Shown here piece after piece: positions 17,417-25,979 of a stretch of DNA of 64,000 nt. A program made the position numbers and the translations under genes. Source of the stretch: an uncultured Erythrobacter sp. Lineage in GTDB: Bacteria > Pseudomonadota > Alphaproteobacteria > Sphingomonadales > Sphingomonadaceae. The stretch covers positions 1 through 64,000 of the forward strand of contig CAJXJR010000010.1 in the NCBI GenBank assembly GCA_913055155.1. The letters run 5' to 3'. The notes beneath the pieces are model-generated. The model made no database searches. It worked only from the letters and a program-made list of their open reading frames with translations, and was not told where the DNA came from. Within the stretch, counting starts at the first letter, position 1, and every line of letters begins with the position of its first letter.

Positions 17417-18699
17417 CCGATCACCCGTTCCCGCACGAAGCCCTCCACCATGGCCACCATCCTGTCGTGGTCCCAGATGTTGGCGTTGACCATGTCGGCA
17501 TCGATCTTGAGCACCGGCACGCCCGCCTCTTCCAGAGCCAGTGCGGTGAGGTTGGTGCCCGATTGCGACAGGCGGTTGTCGGGCGGCAGCAGCATCACGC
17601 AACCGTCGATACCGCAGCGCTCTGCCTCCGATGTCATCCAGCCGTTCATCCACGGCGGCAGGTGCAGCTGTTCGTTGATGGCGCAGATGCGACTGGCCAG
17701 CGCATCCAGCGGCTTGTCCTTAAGGTCGCGCAGGTACGCAGGTCCGGCAAAGGGCATGTACATCGACCATACGAACACCGCGCCAAGGTTGTCCTCCAGC
17801 GCCTGGTAGAAGCCCGGATCGTGCCACACGCCCGCGCCGATCCACATCAGGCGAATCTTCTCGTTTTCCGATGCTCCCTCGCCCCGTTCGATCCGCTCCA
17901 GCACCTGGTCGCGGAACTTCTTGGCATGGGCCACCGCCCAGTCTGAGCCGCGGTGCCATTGCGGGATCATGGTGTTTGGCATCTGTTCGGCAATAGAGAT
18001 CGGGCTGGGCCGTGCCTTGCCGATGGCCTGGGCTGCCTCCCAGACATAGCCTTCCTGTTCATTGATCCGTTCCATCAGCCGTACGAATCTCGCCATGTCG
18101 AAGTCACGCCCGGTGCGTTCCTCCAGCAGTGCGATCAGTTCCTGTGTCTCGGCAGCCATGTGGGCGATCCGGTCCGGCTGGTAGACGCGCTCCCATTCAG
18201 TGCGGGAATGGGCATACCAGTCCAGCTCCTTGTGCTCCCATGCGGGTGCCTCCATCGCGAACAGTTCGCTGCCCAGTTCCTTCGCCCACATGCCGAACAC
18301 GTTCTGGATGCAGTCACAAGTAAGCCGCGCCACCATGATCGCCGGGCTGGGCAAGCCGCCCCATGGCGCGTTCTCAGGGTCATTCGCCAAGGTGCAGGCC
18401 AGACCCAGCGAGCAATACTTGCAGCCGTTGGAGGGATAGCCCTTGGCCACCATGGCATCGAAATACGCGCCCGAAAGCTGCTTTGCCGAGATGTAGGCAG
18501 ACCACCACTGGTTGGTGACGATGGGGATGTCCATCGCATGGAAAATCTCGTGCGGCACATCGGCCTGCACGATCGCATAGGGTTCCCTGTCATCAACGAC
18601 GCGCTTTTTCAGGCGCTTGCCGAACCCCTTCTGGTAGGCGGTGGCCTCGGCAGTGCAGGACAGCATCTTGCGGCTGCGCTGGTTGGCTGACCGGCTCAT
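17413..18699 (-). CDS. 2-hydroxyacyl-CoA dehydratase-like large subunit (HgdA/BcrB family), module A
   Basis: 428 residues related to the 446-residue protein at 34770-36110 (shared NQWWSxxxxAK, CxYCSxGLA, ENAPWGGLP-like, IPQWHRG, ENEKIRLMWxGxGxW). Cysteines in GCKYCSLGLAC, LTCDCIQN and GCVMLLPP could ligate the [4Fe-4S] cluster used by this family, which dehydrates 2-hydroxyacyl-CoA or reduces aryl-CoA by a ketyl-radical route. Start and stop overlap both neighbours by ATGA. No ATPase activator gene is present. The family is firm; the reaction is unknown, and such oxygen-sensitive enzymes are unexpected in an apparently aerobic host. Confidence 0.82.
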   Translation of the reverse strand: MSRSANQRSRKMLSCTAEATAYQKGFGKRLKKRVVDDREPYAIVQADVPHEIFHAMDIPIVTNQWWSAYISAKQLSGAYFDAMVAKGYPSNGCKYCSLGLACTLANDPENAPWGGLPSPAIMVARLTCDCIQNVFGMWAKELGSELFAMEAPAWEHKELDWYAHSRTEWERVYQPDRIAHMAAETQELIALLEERTGRDFDMARFVRLMERINEQEGYVWEAAQAIGKARPSPISIAEQMPNTMIPQWHRGSDWAVAHAKKFRDQVLERIERGEGASENEKIRLMWIGAGVWHDPGFYQALEDNLGAVFVWSMYMPFAGPAYLRDLKDKPLDALASRICAINEQLHLPPWMNGWMTSEAERCGIDGCVMLLPPDNRLSQSGTNLTALALEEAGVPVLKIDADMVNANIWDHDRMVAMVEGFVRERVIG

Positions 18700-19571
18700 C
18701 CCTGCACCTCCTTCAGGAATTCGGTGATTTCATCGATGGCACCATCGCGGGCCAGCCAGTCGCGGCGCGTCAGCACAAGGCCGGGGATTCCGGCGGCGTC
18801 GATGGCGGCGCGTTCGGCCGGGAGGTGCCAGCCCTGGTCCTCGTCCTCCTCCACGCGCCAAAGGATCACCGCCTTCGCTGCATGCTCCTTGATCACCCGG
18901 GTCAGCATTTCGCCACGATCGGCCATGCTGCGGCTGCTTGGCGCGTGGTGCAGCTTGCGGCCCAGCGCGGCAAAGGGATCGCCAGTGCCTTGCTCGACAT
19001 GCTCGCCCAAAGAAAGCCATTCCTCGACCACGGTCTGGCCAAGCGTGGCGAACCCCGTAGCGCCGATCGCATCACGCAGCCGGTGATCGGGCGCCGCAGT
19101 GCCCGACAGCACGCAGACCGGCCGCGGATCGTCAGCGACAGGCTCGGCCCGTTTCGCATTCGCCTTTGCGATTCCCGCTTCCAAAGCATCCTCGCCCACG
19201 CCCAGCCTTTCGCCCAGTTCGCGCAGTTTCATGATCGTGCGGTCACGGCTGAGTTCGCGCGGGATCTTGGCGATGTCGAGGATCATCGGTTCCGGGCCGG
19301 CGATAAGTCCGCGCCGCTGCAATTCGCAGGCATAGTAATACAGCCGCTGCGATGTGTCGTCGGCACGGCTGAACAACACCTGGTCGAGGTGATCGTATTC
19401 GCCCGCCGCCCAGGCTTCGATCACCGGGTGTGCCCACGGCAGGAACTTGTTCTCCACCCATTGCGAGGCAACCGGCGTCTCACGCTGCGGATCGAAGGGC
19501 ACGGCCCCGGCGAAGCGGCCGGTGGCTTCGAGCAATTCGAGTGGCAGGTTGGGTCCGGCAATTGCAATCAT
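18696..19571 (-). CDS. 2-hydroxyacyl-CoA dehydratase-like small subunit, module A, apparently short of cluster cysteines
   Basis: 291 residues, shorter than typical (~370-380). It starts MIAIAGPNLPLELLEATG, which aligns by eye with VVGCIGADVPFEMIAAAG of the module B partner, so the leading Cys is Ala here. VLFSRADDTSQRLYYY likewise aligns with VVICSKPELYGSLYEF, so the second Cys is Ser. The C-terminal part keeps the family pattern (VIKEHAAKAVILWRVEE, AAGIPGLVLTRRDW). It may be a structural subunit without an iron-sulfur cluster. Tight coupling to the large-subunit gene by ATGA and to dctM by 3 bp shows one operon. Confidence 0.72.
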   Translation of the reverse strand: MIAIAGPNLPLELLEATGRFAGAVPFDPQRETPVASQWVENKFLPWAHPVIEAWAAGEYDHLDQVLFSRADDTSQRLYYYACELQRRGLIAGPEPMILDIAKIPRELSRDRTIMKLRELGERLGVGEDALEAGIAKANAKRAEPVADDPRPVCVLSGTAAPDHRLRDAIGATGFATLGQTVVEEWLSLGEHVEQGTGDPFAALGRKLHHAPSSRSMADRGEMLTRVIKEHAAKAVILWRVEEDEDQGWHLPAERAAIDAAGIPGLVLTRRDWLARDGAIDEITEFLKEVQG

Positions 19572-19574
19572 GGG

Positions 19575-20882
19575 TCAGTTTCCAAGCACTTCGGGCAGCC
19601 ACAGGACCATGGCCGGGAACAGGATGATAAGCAGCAGGTGCACAAAATCGCTGGCCAGGAACGGCAGCACGCCGCGGAAGATATTCGTTATCGAGATATC
19701 CTTCGCCATGCCCTGCATGACGTAGAGATTGATGCCCAGCGGTGGGGTGAGGAACCCCACCTCCATCGCCCGCACGAGGAACACGCCGAACCAGATCGCC
19801 GTCATTCCCGTGCCTTCAACGATCGGCAGCAGGATCGGGGTCATCAGTAGCATCAGGCCTAGGCCGTCCAGCACCGTGCCGAGCAGCAGCAGGACGAAGC
19901 CGACCAGCACCAGGGTGAGGAACGGCCCCACTCCAAGGTCGTTGACGAAGGCGCCAGCCGCATCGGCCAGGCCGGTGACCCCGACGAAGACCGAAAAGAG
20001 CAGCGCGCCGATGATGATGAGGTAGATGAGACCGGTGGTGCGAAGCGTTTCGTGGAAGGCCGTGAACAGGCTTTCCGTGTTCAACTTGCCGCGCGCGGCG
20101 GCGATCAGCAGCGCGCCCGCAGACCCCACGGCTGCCGCTTCGGGCGGGCTGATCCAACCCAAGGCAATGCCGCCGATGACGAACCCGATCAGCGCCAGGA
20201 TTTCCCAGATCTTGCCCAGCGCCTTCCACCGCTCGCTCCACGGGGCGCGCTCGCCCGGTGGGGCAAGTTGAGGGCGCCAACGCACCAGCAGGAACACCAC
20301 CAGCACGTAAAGCAGTGCCTGCGTAAGGCCGGGAATGATGGCGCCGGTGAACAGTTGGCCGATCGATTGTTCGGCAATGATGCCATAGACGATCAGCGCG
20401 CCCGAGGGTGGGATCATCTGGCCCAGCGTGCCACCCGCGGCGATAGTGGCGGTCGATAGTTTGTCGTCATAACCGCGCCGCTTCATTTCCGGATAGGCGA
20501 CCAAGCCAACGGTCGCCGTGGTGGCAAGGCTCGATCCGTTGATCGCCCCGAATCCCCCGCAACCGGCAATACCGGCATATGCGAGCCCGCCCCGGCGATG
20601 GCCGAGAAACTTCGCAGCTGCATCGAACAGGTCGCGGCTCGCATCCACCGAGAAGAACACGTGCGCCATGAACAGGAACAGCGGCAGCGTGCCCAGTTCG
20701 TAGCGGGTGAGCGTGTCGACCACGACGACGCCGGCCTTGATGAGAGCGGCCTCCGGCCCGAGGATCAGTGCCAGACCGCCGAAGCCGGTAAGGCCGAGCA
20801 CGGCCCCGATGCGCCCGCCGGCCAGCAGCAGGGCGAACAGTACGACAATGCCGATCAGGCCGGTACCTGCGGTATCAATCAT
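19575..20882 (-). CDS. dctM: TRAP transporter large permease DctM
   Basis: 435 residues with about twelve hydrophobic stretches. Family signatures: FGAINGSSLATTATVGLVAYPEMKRRGY-like segment near residue 110, ATIAAGGTLGQMIPPSGALIVYG, and C-terminal TPPLGINLYVMQGMAKDISI. The ATG at 20882 overlaps the dctQ stop (ATGA); the longer open frame upstream is only the dctQ shadow. It forms the sodium-coupled inner-membrane channel with DctQ and receives substrate from the DctP encoded downstream. Confidence 0.93.
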   Translation of the reverse strand: MIDTAGTGLIGIVVLFALLLAGGRIGAVLGLTGFGGLALILGPEAALIKAGVVVVDTLTRYELGTLPLFLFMAHVFFSVDASRDLFDAAAKFLGHRRGGLAYAGIAGCGGFGAINGSSLATTATVGLVAYPEMKRRGYDDKLSTATIAAGGTLGQMIPPSGALIVYGIIAEQSIGQLFTGAIIPGLTQALLYVLVVFLLVRWRPQLAPPGERAPWSERWKALGKIWEILALIGFVIGGIALGWISPPEAAAVGSAGALLIAAARGKLNTESLFTAFHETLRTTGLIYLIIIGALLFSVFVGVTGLADAAGAFVNDLGVGPFLTLVLVGFVLLLLGTVLDGLGLMLLMTPILLPIVEGTGMTAIWFGVFLVRAMEVGFLTPPLGINLYVMQGMAKDISITNIFRGVLPFLASDFVHLLLIILFPAMVLWLPEVLGN

Positions 20883-21331
20883 TCGCCCGCCTTCCGAAAC
20901 AAGCGGACCAGCAGGTATCCGCAAGTCAGCAGCAGCGCGGCGTTGACCACCAGCCGCAGGTAACGCCACGGCACGCCCAGCACTTCGCTGACCTCGTGCG
21001 AAGCCCACAGGTCGGCGGCAATCCAGGCAGAGCCGATCAGCAAGGACAGGGCAAAGACCAGGGTCAGCGCATCGGAAAACCTGTCCGCGACCTTGCGCCA
21101 GCCAGGCGAAAGCCGATCGACCAGCAGGACGACGCGGGCGTGGGTATTGGCCACCGTGGCGATGACCAGGCCAACCGACCCGGAGACTACGACAGCAGCC
21201 TGCATCAGTTCGATCGAACCGGTCAGCGGCAAGCCGACATAGCGACCGATCACGGCAAGCGTATCGATCGCGGTGGCGGCGAGCAATGCGATGCCGCCGA
21301 TCCAGATGGCGAGTTTCATGGATCGAGTCAT
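20879..21331 (-). CDS. dctQ: TRAP transporter small permease DctQ
   Basis: 150 residues with four hydrophobic helices (about residues 7-28, 42-64, 85-108, 125-143) and the typical central motif THARVVLLVDRLSPGWR. The start codon overlaps the stop of the CapA-like gene (ATGA) and the stop overlaps dctM. Pairs with DctM in the inner membrane. Confidence 0.88.
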   Translation of the reverse strand: MTRSMKLAIWIGGIALLAATAIDTLAVIGRYVGLPLTGSIELMQAAVVVSGSVGLVIATVANTHARVVLLVDRLSPGWRKVADRFSDALTLVFALSLLIGSAWIAADLWASHEVSEVLGVPWRYLRLVVNAALLLTCGYLLVRLFRKAGE

Positions 21332-22437
21332 GCCGCTGCCTGCACCTTGCCATCTGCGGCAATGGTAATCGGCGGCAAGCCTGCTGCCTGCGTTATGCTC
21401 TCCAGGTAATCGGCGATTTCCCGCCCGCGCTGCGCAGTAGCCAGCACCGGGCGCCCCGGAGCCTCCACATGCACCGGCACGATGGCGGCGGTCGGCGGGC
21501 GGCCCTTGCGCAGCACGAGCTGGCCGATGAAGGCATTGATTGCTTCGGGGTGAAAAGGTGCGAGCCTATAGGCTGGGTCCGGTTCGAAACCGAACAGTTC
21601 CTTGCGCCGCCGGGCCCATTCTTTTCGGGCGGGGTGATCCTGGTCGGGTGAAAGCGCACTTGTCACCACGCAGCCGTTGCCAAGGCCGTGGAAGATCGGT
21701 CGCTCGCGATGGAACTCGATCCCGCGCACGATATGCGCGTGGTGCGAGATAACGGTGTCGGCTCCGCAATCGATAGCGGCACGGGCAACCTCCCGCTCGT
21801 AATCCGCGACGAAGGCCGGTGTATGCACCCTGCCCTTGTGCAGCGCAACGATCACGTGGTCGGCATCCGCACGCGCAGCGGCAATGCCGGCCTGCAGGAT
21901 GGCTCGCGTCTCCGGCGTGATGCCGGTAAAGTCGAACAGCGGTGTGACCGGTCCATCCTCCTCAGCTGTCAGGGGCAGCCATGCACAACCGGCGCGGTCT
22001 TCGCCAGCCCAGCTCAGTTCGGGGCCAACGCAATTGTAGCTGAGCAGGGCAATCGACTGGCCACCAATCCTTGCGACCGCATGTCGGCTGGCCTGCGCCA
22101 GATCCTTGCCTGCTCCTGCATGGAGAATGCCCAGCCGATCAAGCTCGGCAGTCGTGTCGGCAATGCCCTGCGCACCGCAATCGGCAATATGGTTACCGGC
22201 CAGGCTGAGCATGCCGAAACCCGCTTCCGCCAGCGCGGCGAGGTTTTCCAGCGGCGCGCCGGGAGCGGGAACGTCGCCTTCGACCTCGAATGCGCTGTCG
22301 GTATGCGGGACCTCGAGATGTCCGATAGTGAAATCGGCTTTCCGAAGAGCGGGTGCGATCCCCGCAAGCCAGTAACCGGGATCGGGTTCATCGAGAACCA
22401 GATCCCCGGTTACGGCCACGGTGATCACATCCGCCAT
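21328..22437 (-). CDS. CapA/PGA_cap-family metallophosphoesterase-like protein, module A
   Basis: 369 residues from the ATG at 22437, preceded by GGAGG. Calcineurin-like metal-site motifs are present: VTGDLVLDEPDP (D), SLAGNHIADCGAQG (GNH), VALHKGRVH and the di-His ISHHAHIVRG. CapA proteins are named from poly-gamma-glutamate capsule synthesis and are normally membrane-anchored. This one has no signal or TM segment and begins a catabolic operon with TRAP transporter and dehydratase genes. That points to a cytosolic hydrolase acting on the substrate. It lies 25 bp after the TonB receptor gene, probably co-transcribed. It is the most diverged of three such genes here. Confidence 0.82.
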   Translation of the reverse strand: MADVITVAVTGDLVLDEPDPGYWLAGIAPALRKADFTIGHLEVPHTDSAFEVEGDVPAPGAPLENLAALAEAGFGMLSLAGNHIADCGAQGIADTTAELDRLGILHAGAGKDLAQASRHAVARIGGQSIALLSYNCVGPELSWAGEDRAGCAWLPLTAEEDGPVTPLFDFTGITPETRAILQAGIAAARADADHVIVALHKGRVHTPAFVADYEREVARAAIDCGADTVISHHAHIVRGIEFHRERPIFHGLGNGCVVTSALSPDQDHPARKEWARRRKELFGFEPDPAYRLAPFHPEAINAFIGQLVLRKGRPPTAAIVPVHVEAPGRPVLATAQRGREIADYLESITQAAGLPPITIAADGKVQAAA

Positions 22438-22462
22438 GGCTCGGAAAACCTCCGTCGGTCGA

Positions 22463-25138
22463 TCAGAAGCGGACGCGCGCCCCGACAGCGAACTGACGGC
22501 CGATCGGGCTGGCAGCCGAACCATCGTAACCGCCGAAGCCGTTCGCGGACGGCGCCAGGTTCACGAAGGGCGGATCGGTGTCGAACAGGTTGATCGCTTC
22601 AAGCGTCAGTTCCAGACCTTCCATCGGCAGGCTCGGCACGCTTTCCGCGACACGCCAGGTGACCGTGAGATCGACCGGGGTGTAGGAGTCCACCTGCTCC
22701 GGCGTGGCGATGGCATCGTTGGTGTAGCCACCGACATGCGTCACCAGCACGCGGGTGCTGAACGGACCGTGATCCCAGTTGGCGATGAAGCGAGCGCGGA
22801 ACTCCAGCGGATCGAAGATCGTGTTGAGCTGGTCGATCAGCGGAGCGCCCTGAACCACGGCCGTCTTGTAGTCGGTCAGGTAGGTGCCGTTCAGCGCCAG
22901 GCGCAGCGTGTCGTTGGGGCCAAGATCGGTCCACCACGTCACGTTGAAGTCGATGCCTTTCATCTGCGACGACCCCAGGTTCAGCTGGCGACCGTCGACG
23001 AACAGATCGACATTATCCAGACTGCCGCCCGGATACGGGCGGAACAGCGGAGTGCTGTTCACCCCTTGGGCGACGAGCTCCGCAATACGATCGCGGGCAG
23101 CCTGACCACGCAGGATGATGCCGGTCCCATCGTACAACGCCGCGTCCGAAAGGATCGTCAGGTTCGAAAGCAGGGCATTGACCTGGTTGGTGTACTCGAT
23201 GTCGAAGTAGGTCAGCGAGATCGTCAGGCTGTCGGTCGGCTCGATATCGACACCGGCAGTCCAGGTCGTGCTTTCTTCAGGCGAAAGCTGAAGGTTCGGC
23301 CCCGACAGCGTGACGCCGTAAATCGGCGCGCCACCTGCGGGATCCTGATACAGCTGACCATAGTTCGTCAGACGACCGGTGTTGCCATAGATTTCGGTGA
23401 AGCCCGGCGCACGGAAGGCCGTGCCGTAGGTACCGCGCAGGGTCAGGAAATCGGTGACTTCCCAATCCACGCCGAATTGCGGGTTGGTGGTGTTGCCAAC
23501 GTCGCTGTACTTGTCGTGGCGGATGGCCGCCGTCACATCTAGACCGTCGATCACTGGCAGCAGGATTTCACCGTAGAACGAGTCGACCGAACGGTCATAG
23601 ACGAAGCCACGGCGCGCACCGGTGGCGGGGCCACGGATGCTGCCCAGGTCCAGTTCGAACTCCTGGCGTTCATAGCCCACAGCAACCATGACGTCGCCAC
23701 CCGGCAGGGCAAACAGCGGACCGTTTGCGCCTGCTTCGTAGACGGTCAACTGACCAGCGGTATCGGTGATGAACACGTCACCGAAGATGCTGTCCATGGT
23801 CGCATCGCTGGTGCGATAGAGGCCATAGGGATCGAAGGCCGTGGCCGGATCGCTGCTGGCCAGCGCGGCAGCAAGGCCACCGCGGCTGAGGTTGCCGATG
23901 TCGCGCGACATCTCGTCGGTTTCACCGTAGCTGAGCTGCGCTTCCACTTCCCAATCGAAGGGCAGACGCAAACGCAGACCCGGCGAAACCTGCCAGATCT
24001 CGTAATAGCCCGTACCCGGCTGCTGACCGCGCGGATCGCCCGCGAAGTTGTACTCGATGTTGTAGCTGGTGCCGGTAAAGCCCGGCGGACGCACGAAAAA
24101 GGCGTTGGTTTCGGGCACGGTCAGCGTTGTTGCCACGCCCGGACGCTGACGCACGAATTCGCGCCGCGAATAGAAGCCGTCGGCGAAGAATTCGAAATTG
24201 TCGGTAAACTCGAACGTCGCCGTAGCGTTGACGTTGTCATAGGTCTGCGACGGGAACAGGTCCTGTCCGATCTGGCTGTCGCACAGGTTGGCGGTGTTCG
24301 GCACCAGCGAACCTGCATTGGACTGCTGGTAGATCGCCGGCAGCGCATAGCTGACACCATCAATGATGGCTGTGCCCGGATCGCAGGCGGTGACGCGATA
24401 GTCGTTGCCGCCAAACGGCGTCAGGTCATTGGTGTAGAAGTCACGGTCAAGGCCGTTCAGGTTCGAACGGTCGACGTGTTCATAGGCGATCATCACCTGG
24501 CCGCGGTCAAATACCACGCCCGCAGCGATGCCCGCCGTCCACTGGTCGAAGGCACCATCATCGGAGATGTTGTAGCGCGCGCTCGCCTCGATACCGTCAA
24601 GGCTGCGGCGCGGGATCAGGTTGACCACGCCGGCGATTGCATCCGAACCGTAGATGGCCGAGGCGCCGTTGGCGACGACTTCCACGCGCTCGAGGCCCAG
24701 GGTCGGCAGGCCCGACGGGTCGACCGAGCGACCGTTGCTGACAACGCGGTGACCGTCGACGAGGACGAGCGTTGCATAGGGACCGATACCGCGCAGGTTG
24801 ACGGCGTTACCGTACACGATGTTGCCGGCGCCGCCGCTCTGCGAACGCGAGCTGTCCGTCACGCCCAGGTTGAAGACCTGCGGCAGCTCCTTGACCAGCT
24901 GATCGACCGTGGTGGCCGCCGATGCCGCGATTTCTTCGCGACCAAGCACGGTGGCCGTCGCCCCGACCGGGGCATCGCCCGTACTCACGCGACTGCCGGT
25001 AACAACGATTGCCGGCTGGTCATCACCCTCATCAGCGTCCTGCGCCATAGCCACGCCAGGCACGCACAGCGTTGCCAGCGACACGCCCGCAAGAAGGGAT
25101 TTGCCGGAAATATGACGGAAAAAGCCTTTGGTCTGCAC
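22463..25138 (-). CDS. TonB-dependent outer-membrane receptor
   Basis: 891 residues. It has a signal peptide (LLAGVSLATLCVPGVAMAQ), a TonB-box-like AIVVTGSRV, a plug domain with VDQLVKELPQVFN, VNLRGIGPYATLVLVDGHR and YGSDAIAGVVNLI, then a barrel ending in the aromatic terminus ARVRF. The start is GTG at 25138 with GGGAGGATC ahead. This is the typical sphingomonad importer for large or hydrophobic compounds. Its gene leads the minus-strand module A, so it probably imports that module's substrate. The palindrome at 25208 and the divergent GntR gene make it the likely regulatory target. Confidence 0.93.
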   Translation of the reverse strand: MQTKGFFRHISGKSLLAGVSLATLCVPGVAMAQDADEGDDQPAIVVTGSRVSTGDAPVGATATVLGREEIAASAATTVDQLVKELPQVFNLGVTDSSRSQSGGAGNIVYGNAVNLRGIGPYATLVLVDGHRVVSNGRSVDPSGLPTLGLERVEVVANGASAIYGSDAIAGVVNLIPRRSLDGIEASARYNISDDGAFDQWTAGIAAGVVFDRGQVMIAYEHVDRSNLNGLDRDFYTNDLTPFGGNDYRVTACDPGTAIIDGVSYALPAIYQQSNAGSLVPNTANLCDSQIGQDLFPSQTYDNVNATATFEFTDNFEFFADGFYSRREFVRQRPGVATTLTVPETNAFFVRPPGFTGTSYNIEYNFAGDPRGQQPGTGYYEIWQVSPGLRLRLPFDWEVEAQLSYGETDEMSRDIGNLSRGGLAAALASSDPATAFDPYGLYRTSDATMDSIFGDVFITDTAGQLTVYEAGANGPLFALPGGDVMVAVGYERQEFELDLGSIRGPATGARRGFVYDRSVDSFYGEILLPVIDGLDVTAAIRHDKYSDVGNTTNPQFGVDWEVTDFLTLRGTYGTAFRAPGFTEIYGNTGRLTNYGQLYQDPAGGAPIYGVTLSGPNLQLSPEESTTWTAGVDIEPTDSLTISLTYFDIEYTNQVNALLSNLTILSDAALYDGTGIILRGQAARDRIAELVAQGVNSTPLFRPYPGGSLDNVDLFVDGRQLNLGSSQMKGIDFNVTWWTDLGPNDTLRLALNGTYLTDYKTAVVQGAPLIDQLNTIFDPLEFRARFIANWDHGPFSTRVLVTHVGGYTNDAIATPEQVDSYTPVDLTVTWRVAESVPSLPMEGLELTLEAINLFDTDPPFVNLAPSANGFGGYDGSAASPIGRQFAVGARVRF

Positions 25139-25207
25139 CTTGATCCTCCCAAGAATTGGCTCGAGTCATTAATCGCTCGATACGCTTATCCACCACATGG
25201 ATAGCCA

Positions 25208-25221
25208 ATACGGTAGCGTAT
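25208..25221. promoter_or_regulatory. Palindrome ATACG-GTAG-CGTAT in the TonB receptor/GntR divergent promoter
   Basis: Perfect 5-bp arms around a 4-bp spacer, 70 bp upstream of the receptor start. The same architecture recurs at 33387 and 41606, so it is a candidate shared operator. The binding protein is not proved; the TetR regulator encoded at 32740-33324 is the best guess. Confidence 0.6.
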
Positions 25222-25244
25222 GCAAGAGAAATTTGGCCGACAAA

Positions 25245-25256
25245 ATTGTTGACAAT
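25245..25256. promoter_or_regulatory. Palindrome ATTGT-TG-ACAAT upstream of the GntR gene
   Basis: Perfect 12-bp palindrome 28 bp before the GntR start. It fits the TTGT-NN-ACAA pattern often bound by FCD-type GntR regulators and overlaps a TTGACA -35-like hexamer at 25249-25254. Probably an autoregulatory operator. Confidence 0.55.
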
Positions 25257-25283
25257 CGGCATGTGGCATCGGAACCACAGCAA

Positions 25284-25961
25284 ATGAAACCAAGTGAACA
25301 GTCGGTGCCCCTGCAAAATGCCAGCACAGGCGAAATAGCGGACTGGATTCGCGCGCAAATACGCGCCAACCGCATGGTGCCCGGCCAGCGCCTCGTCGAA
25401 GCCGACCTGATCCGCCAGACCGGAAGCAGCCGCTTCAAGGTCCGCGAAGCGCTCCAACGCCTTGCCGCGGAGGGCCTGGTCGTGATCGAGGAATTCCGTG
25501 GCGCATCGGTGCGCGAAGCCTCGATGGAAGAGATCCACCAGCTCTACCGTGCCCGCGCCGCGCTGGAGGGAATGTGTACCGCGGATTTCGTCCGGCTCGC
25601 CACACCGCAGGAGAAGCAGCGCCTTTACGACCTTGCCGACGAGATCGAGGCCTGCATCGACGAAGACCTGTCGGAGGAATTCGGCACCCTAAACAACCGC
25701 TGGCACCGCCAGATCATGCAGGTCTCCGGCAACACCGTCCTGGCCGCGCTGGTGACACGGCTGCATACGCCGGTTCAAAGGCTGCAATTTGCCAACTTCT
25801 ATCGCGGCGATCGCCTGAGCAGCGCGGTGGAGGATCACCGCGCTATCGTGGCAGCCATAAAGAAGGGCGATGCCGAGGCGGCCGAAGCGGCCATGCGCCA
25901 GCATATCGAAAACGGCCTGCGTTACCTGACCGCGGTCGACAAGGCCGTTCGTAACGACTAG
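25284..25961 (+). CDS. GntR-family transcriptional regulator (FCD subfamily)
   Basis: 225 residues. The N-terminal winged helix includes MVPGQRLVEADLIRQTGSS and KVREALQRLAAEGLV; the C-terminal FCD effector domain includes LYRARAALEGMC, NNRWHRQIMQVSGN and the metal-site motif VEDHRAIVAAIKKGD with a final MRQHI. FCD regulators usually sense a small organic acid and repress catabolic genes. It is divergent from the TonB receptor, so it probably controls module A. The start is uncertain: the ATG at 25284 has only a weak ribosome site, and an in-frame open stretch continues upstream to 25197. Confidence 0.85.
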   Translation: MKPSEQSVPLQNASTGEIADWIRAQIRANRMVPGQRLVEADLIRQTGSSRFKVREALQRLAAEGLVVIEEFRGASVREASMEEIHQLYRARAALEGMCTADFVRLATPQEKQRLYDLADEIEACIDEDLSEEFGTLNNRWHRQIMQVSGNTVLAALVTRLHTPVQRLQFANFYRGDRLSSAVEDHRAIVAAIKKGDAEAAEAAMRQHIENGLRYLTAVDKAVRND

Positions 25962-25979
25962 CGCGGCCCGCCCGCTACG

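Noticed and set aside
20883-21362. N-terminal extension of dctM
   Set aside because: The reading is the out-of-frame shadow of dctQ. DctM family similarity begins at the ATG at 20882.
21328-22437. Capsule (poly-gamma-glutamate) biosynthesis locus
   Set aside because: No capB/capC/pgs genes, no membrane anchor, and a catabolic operon context.
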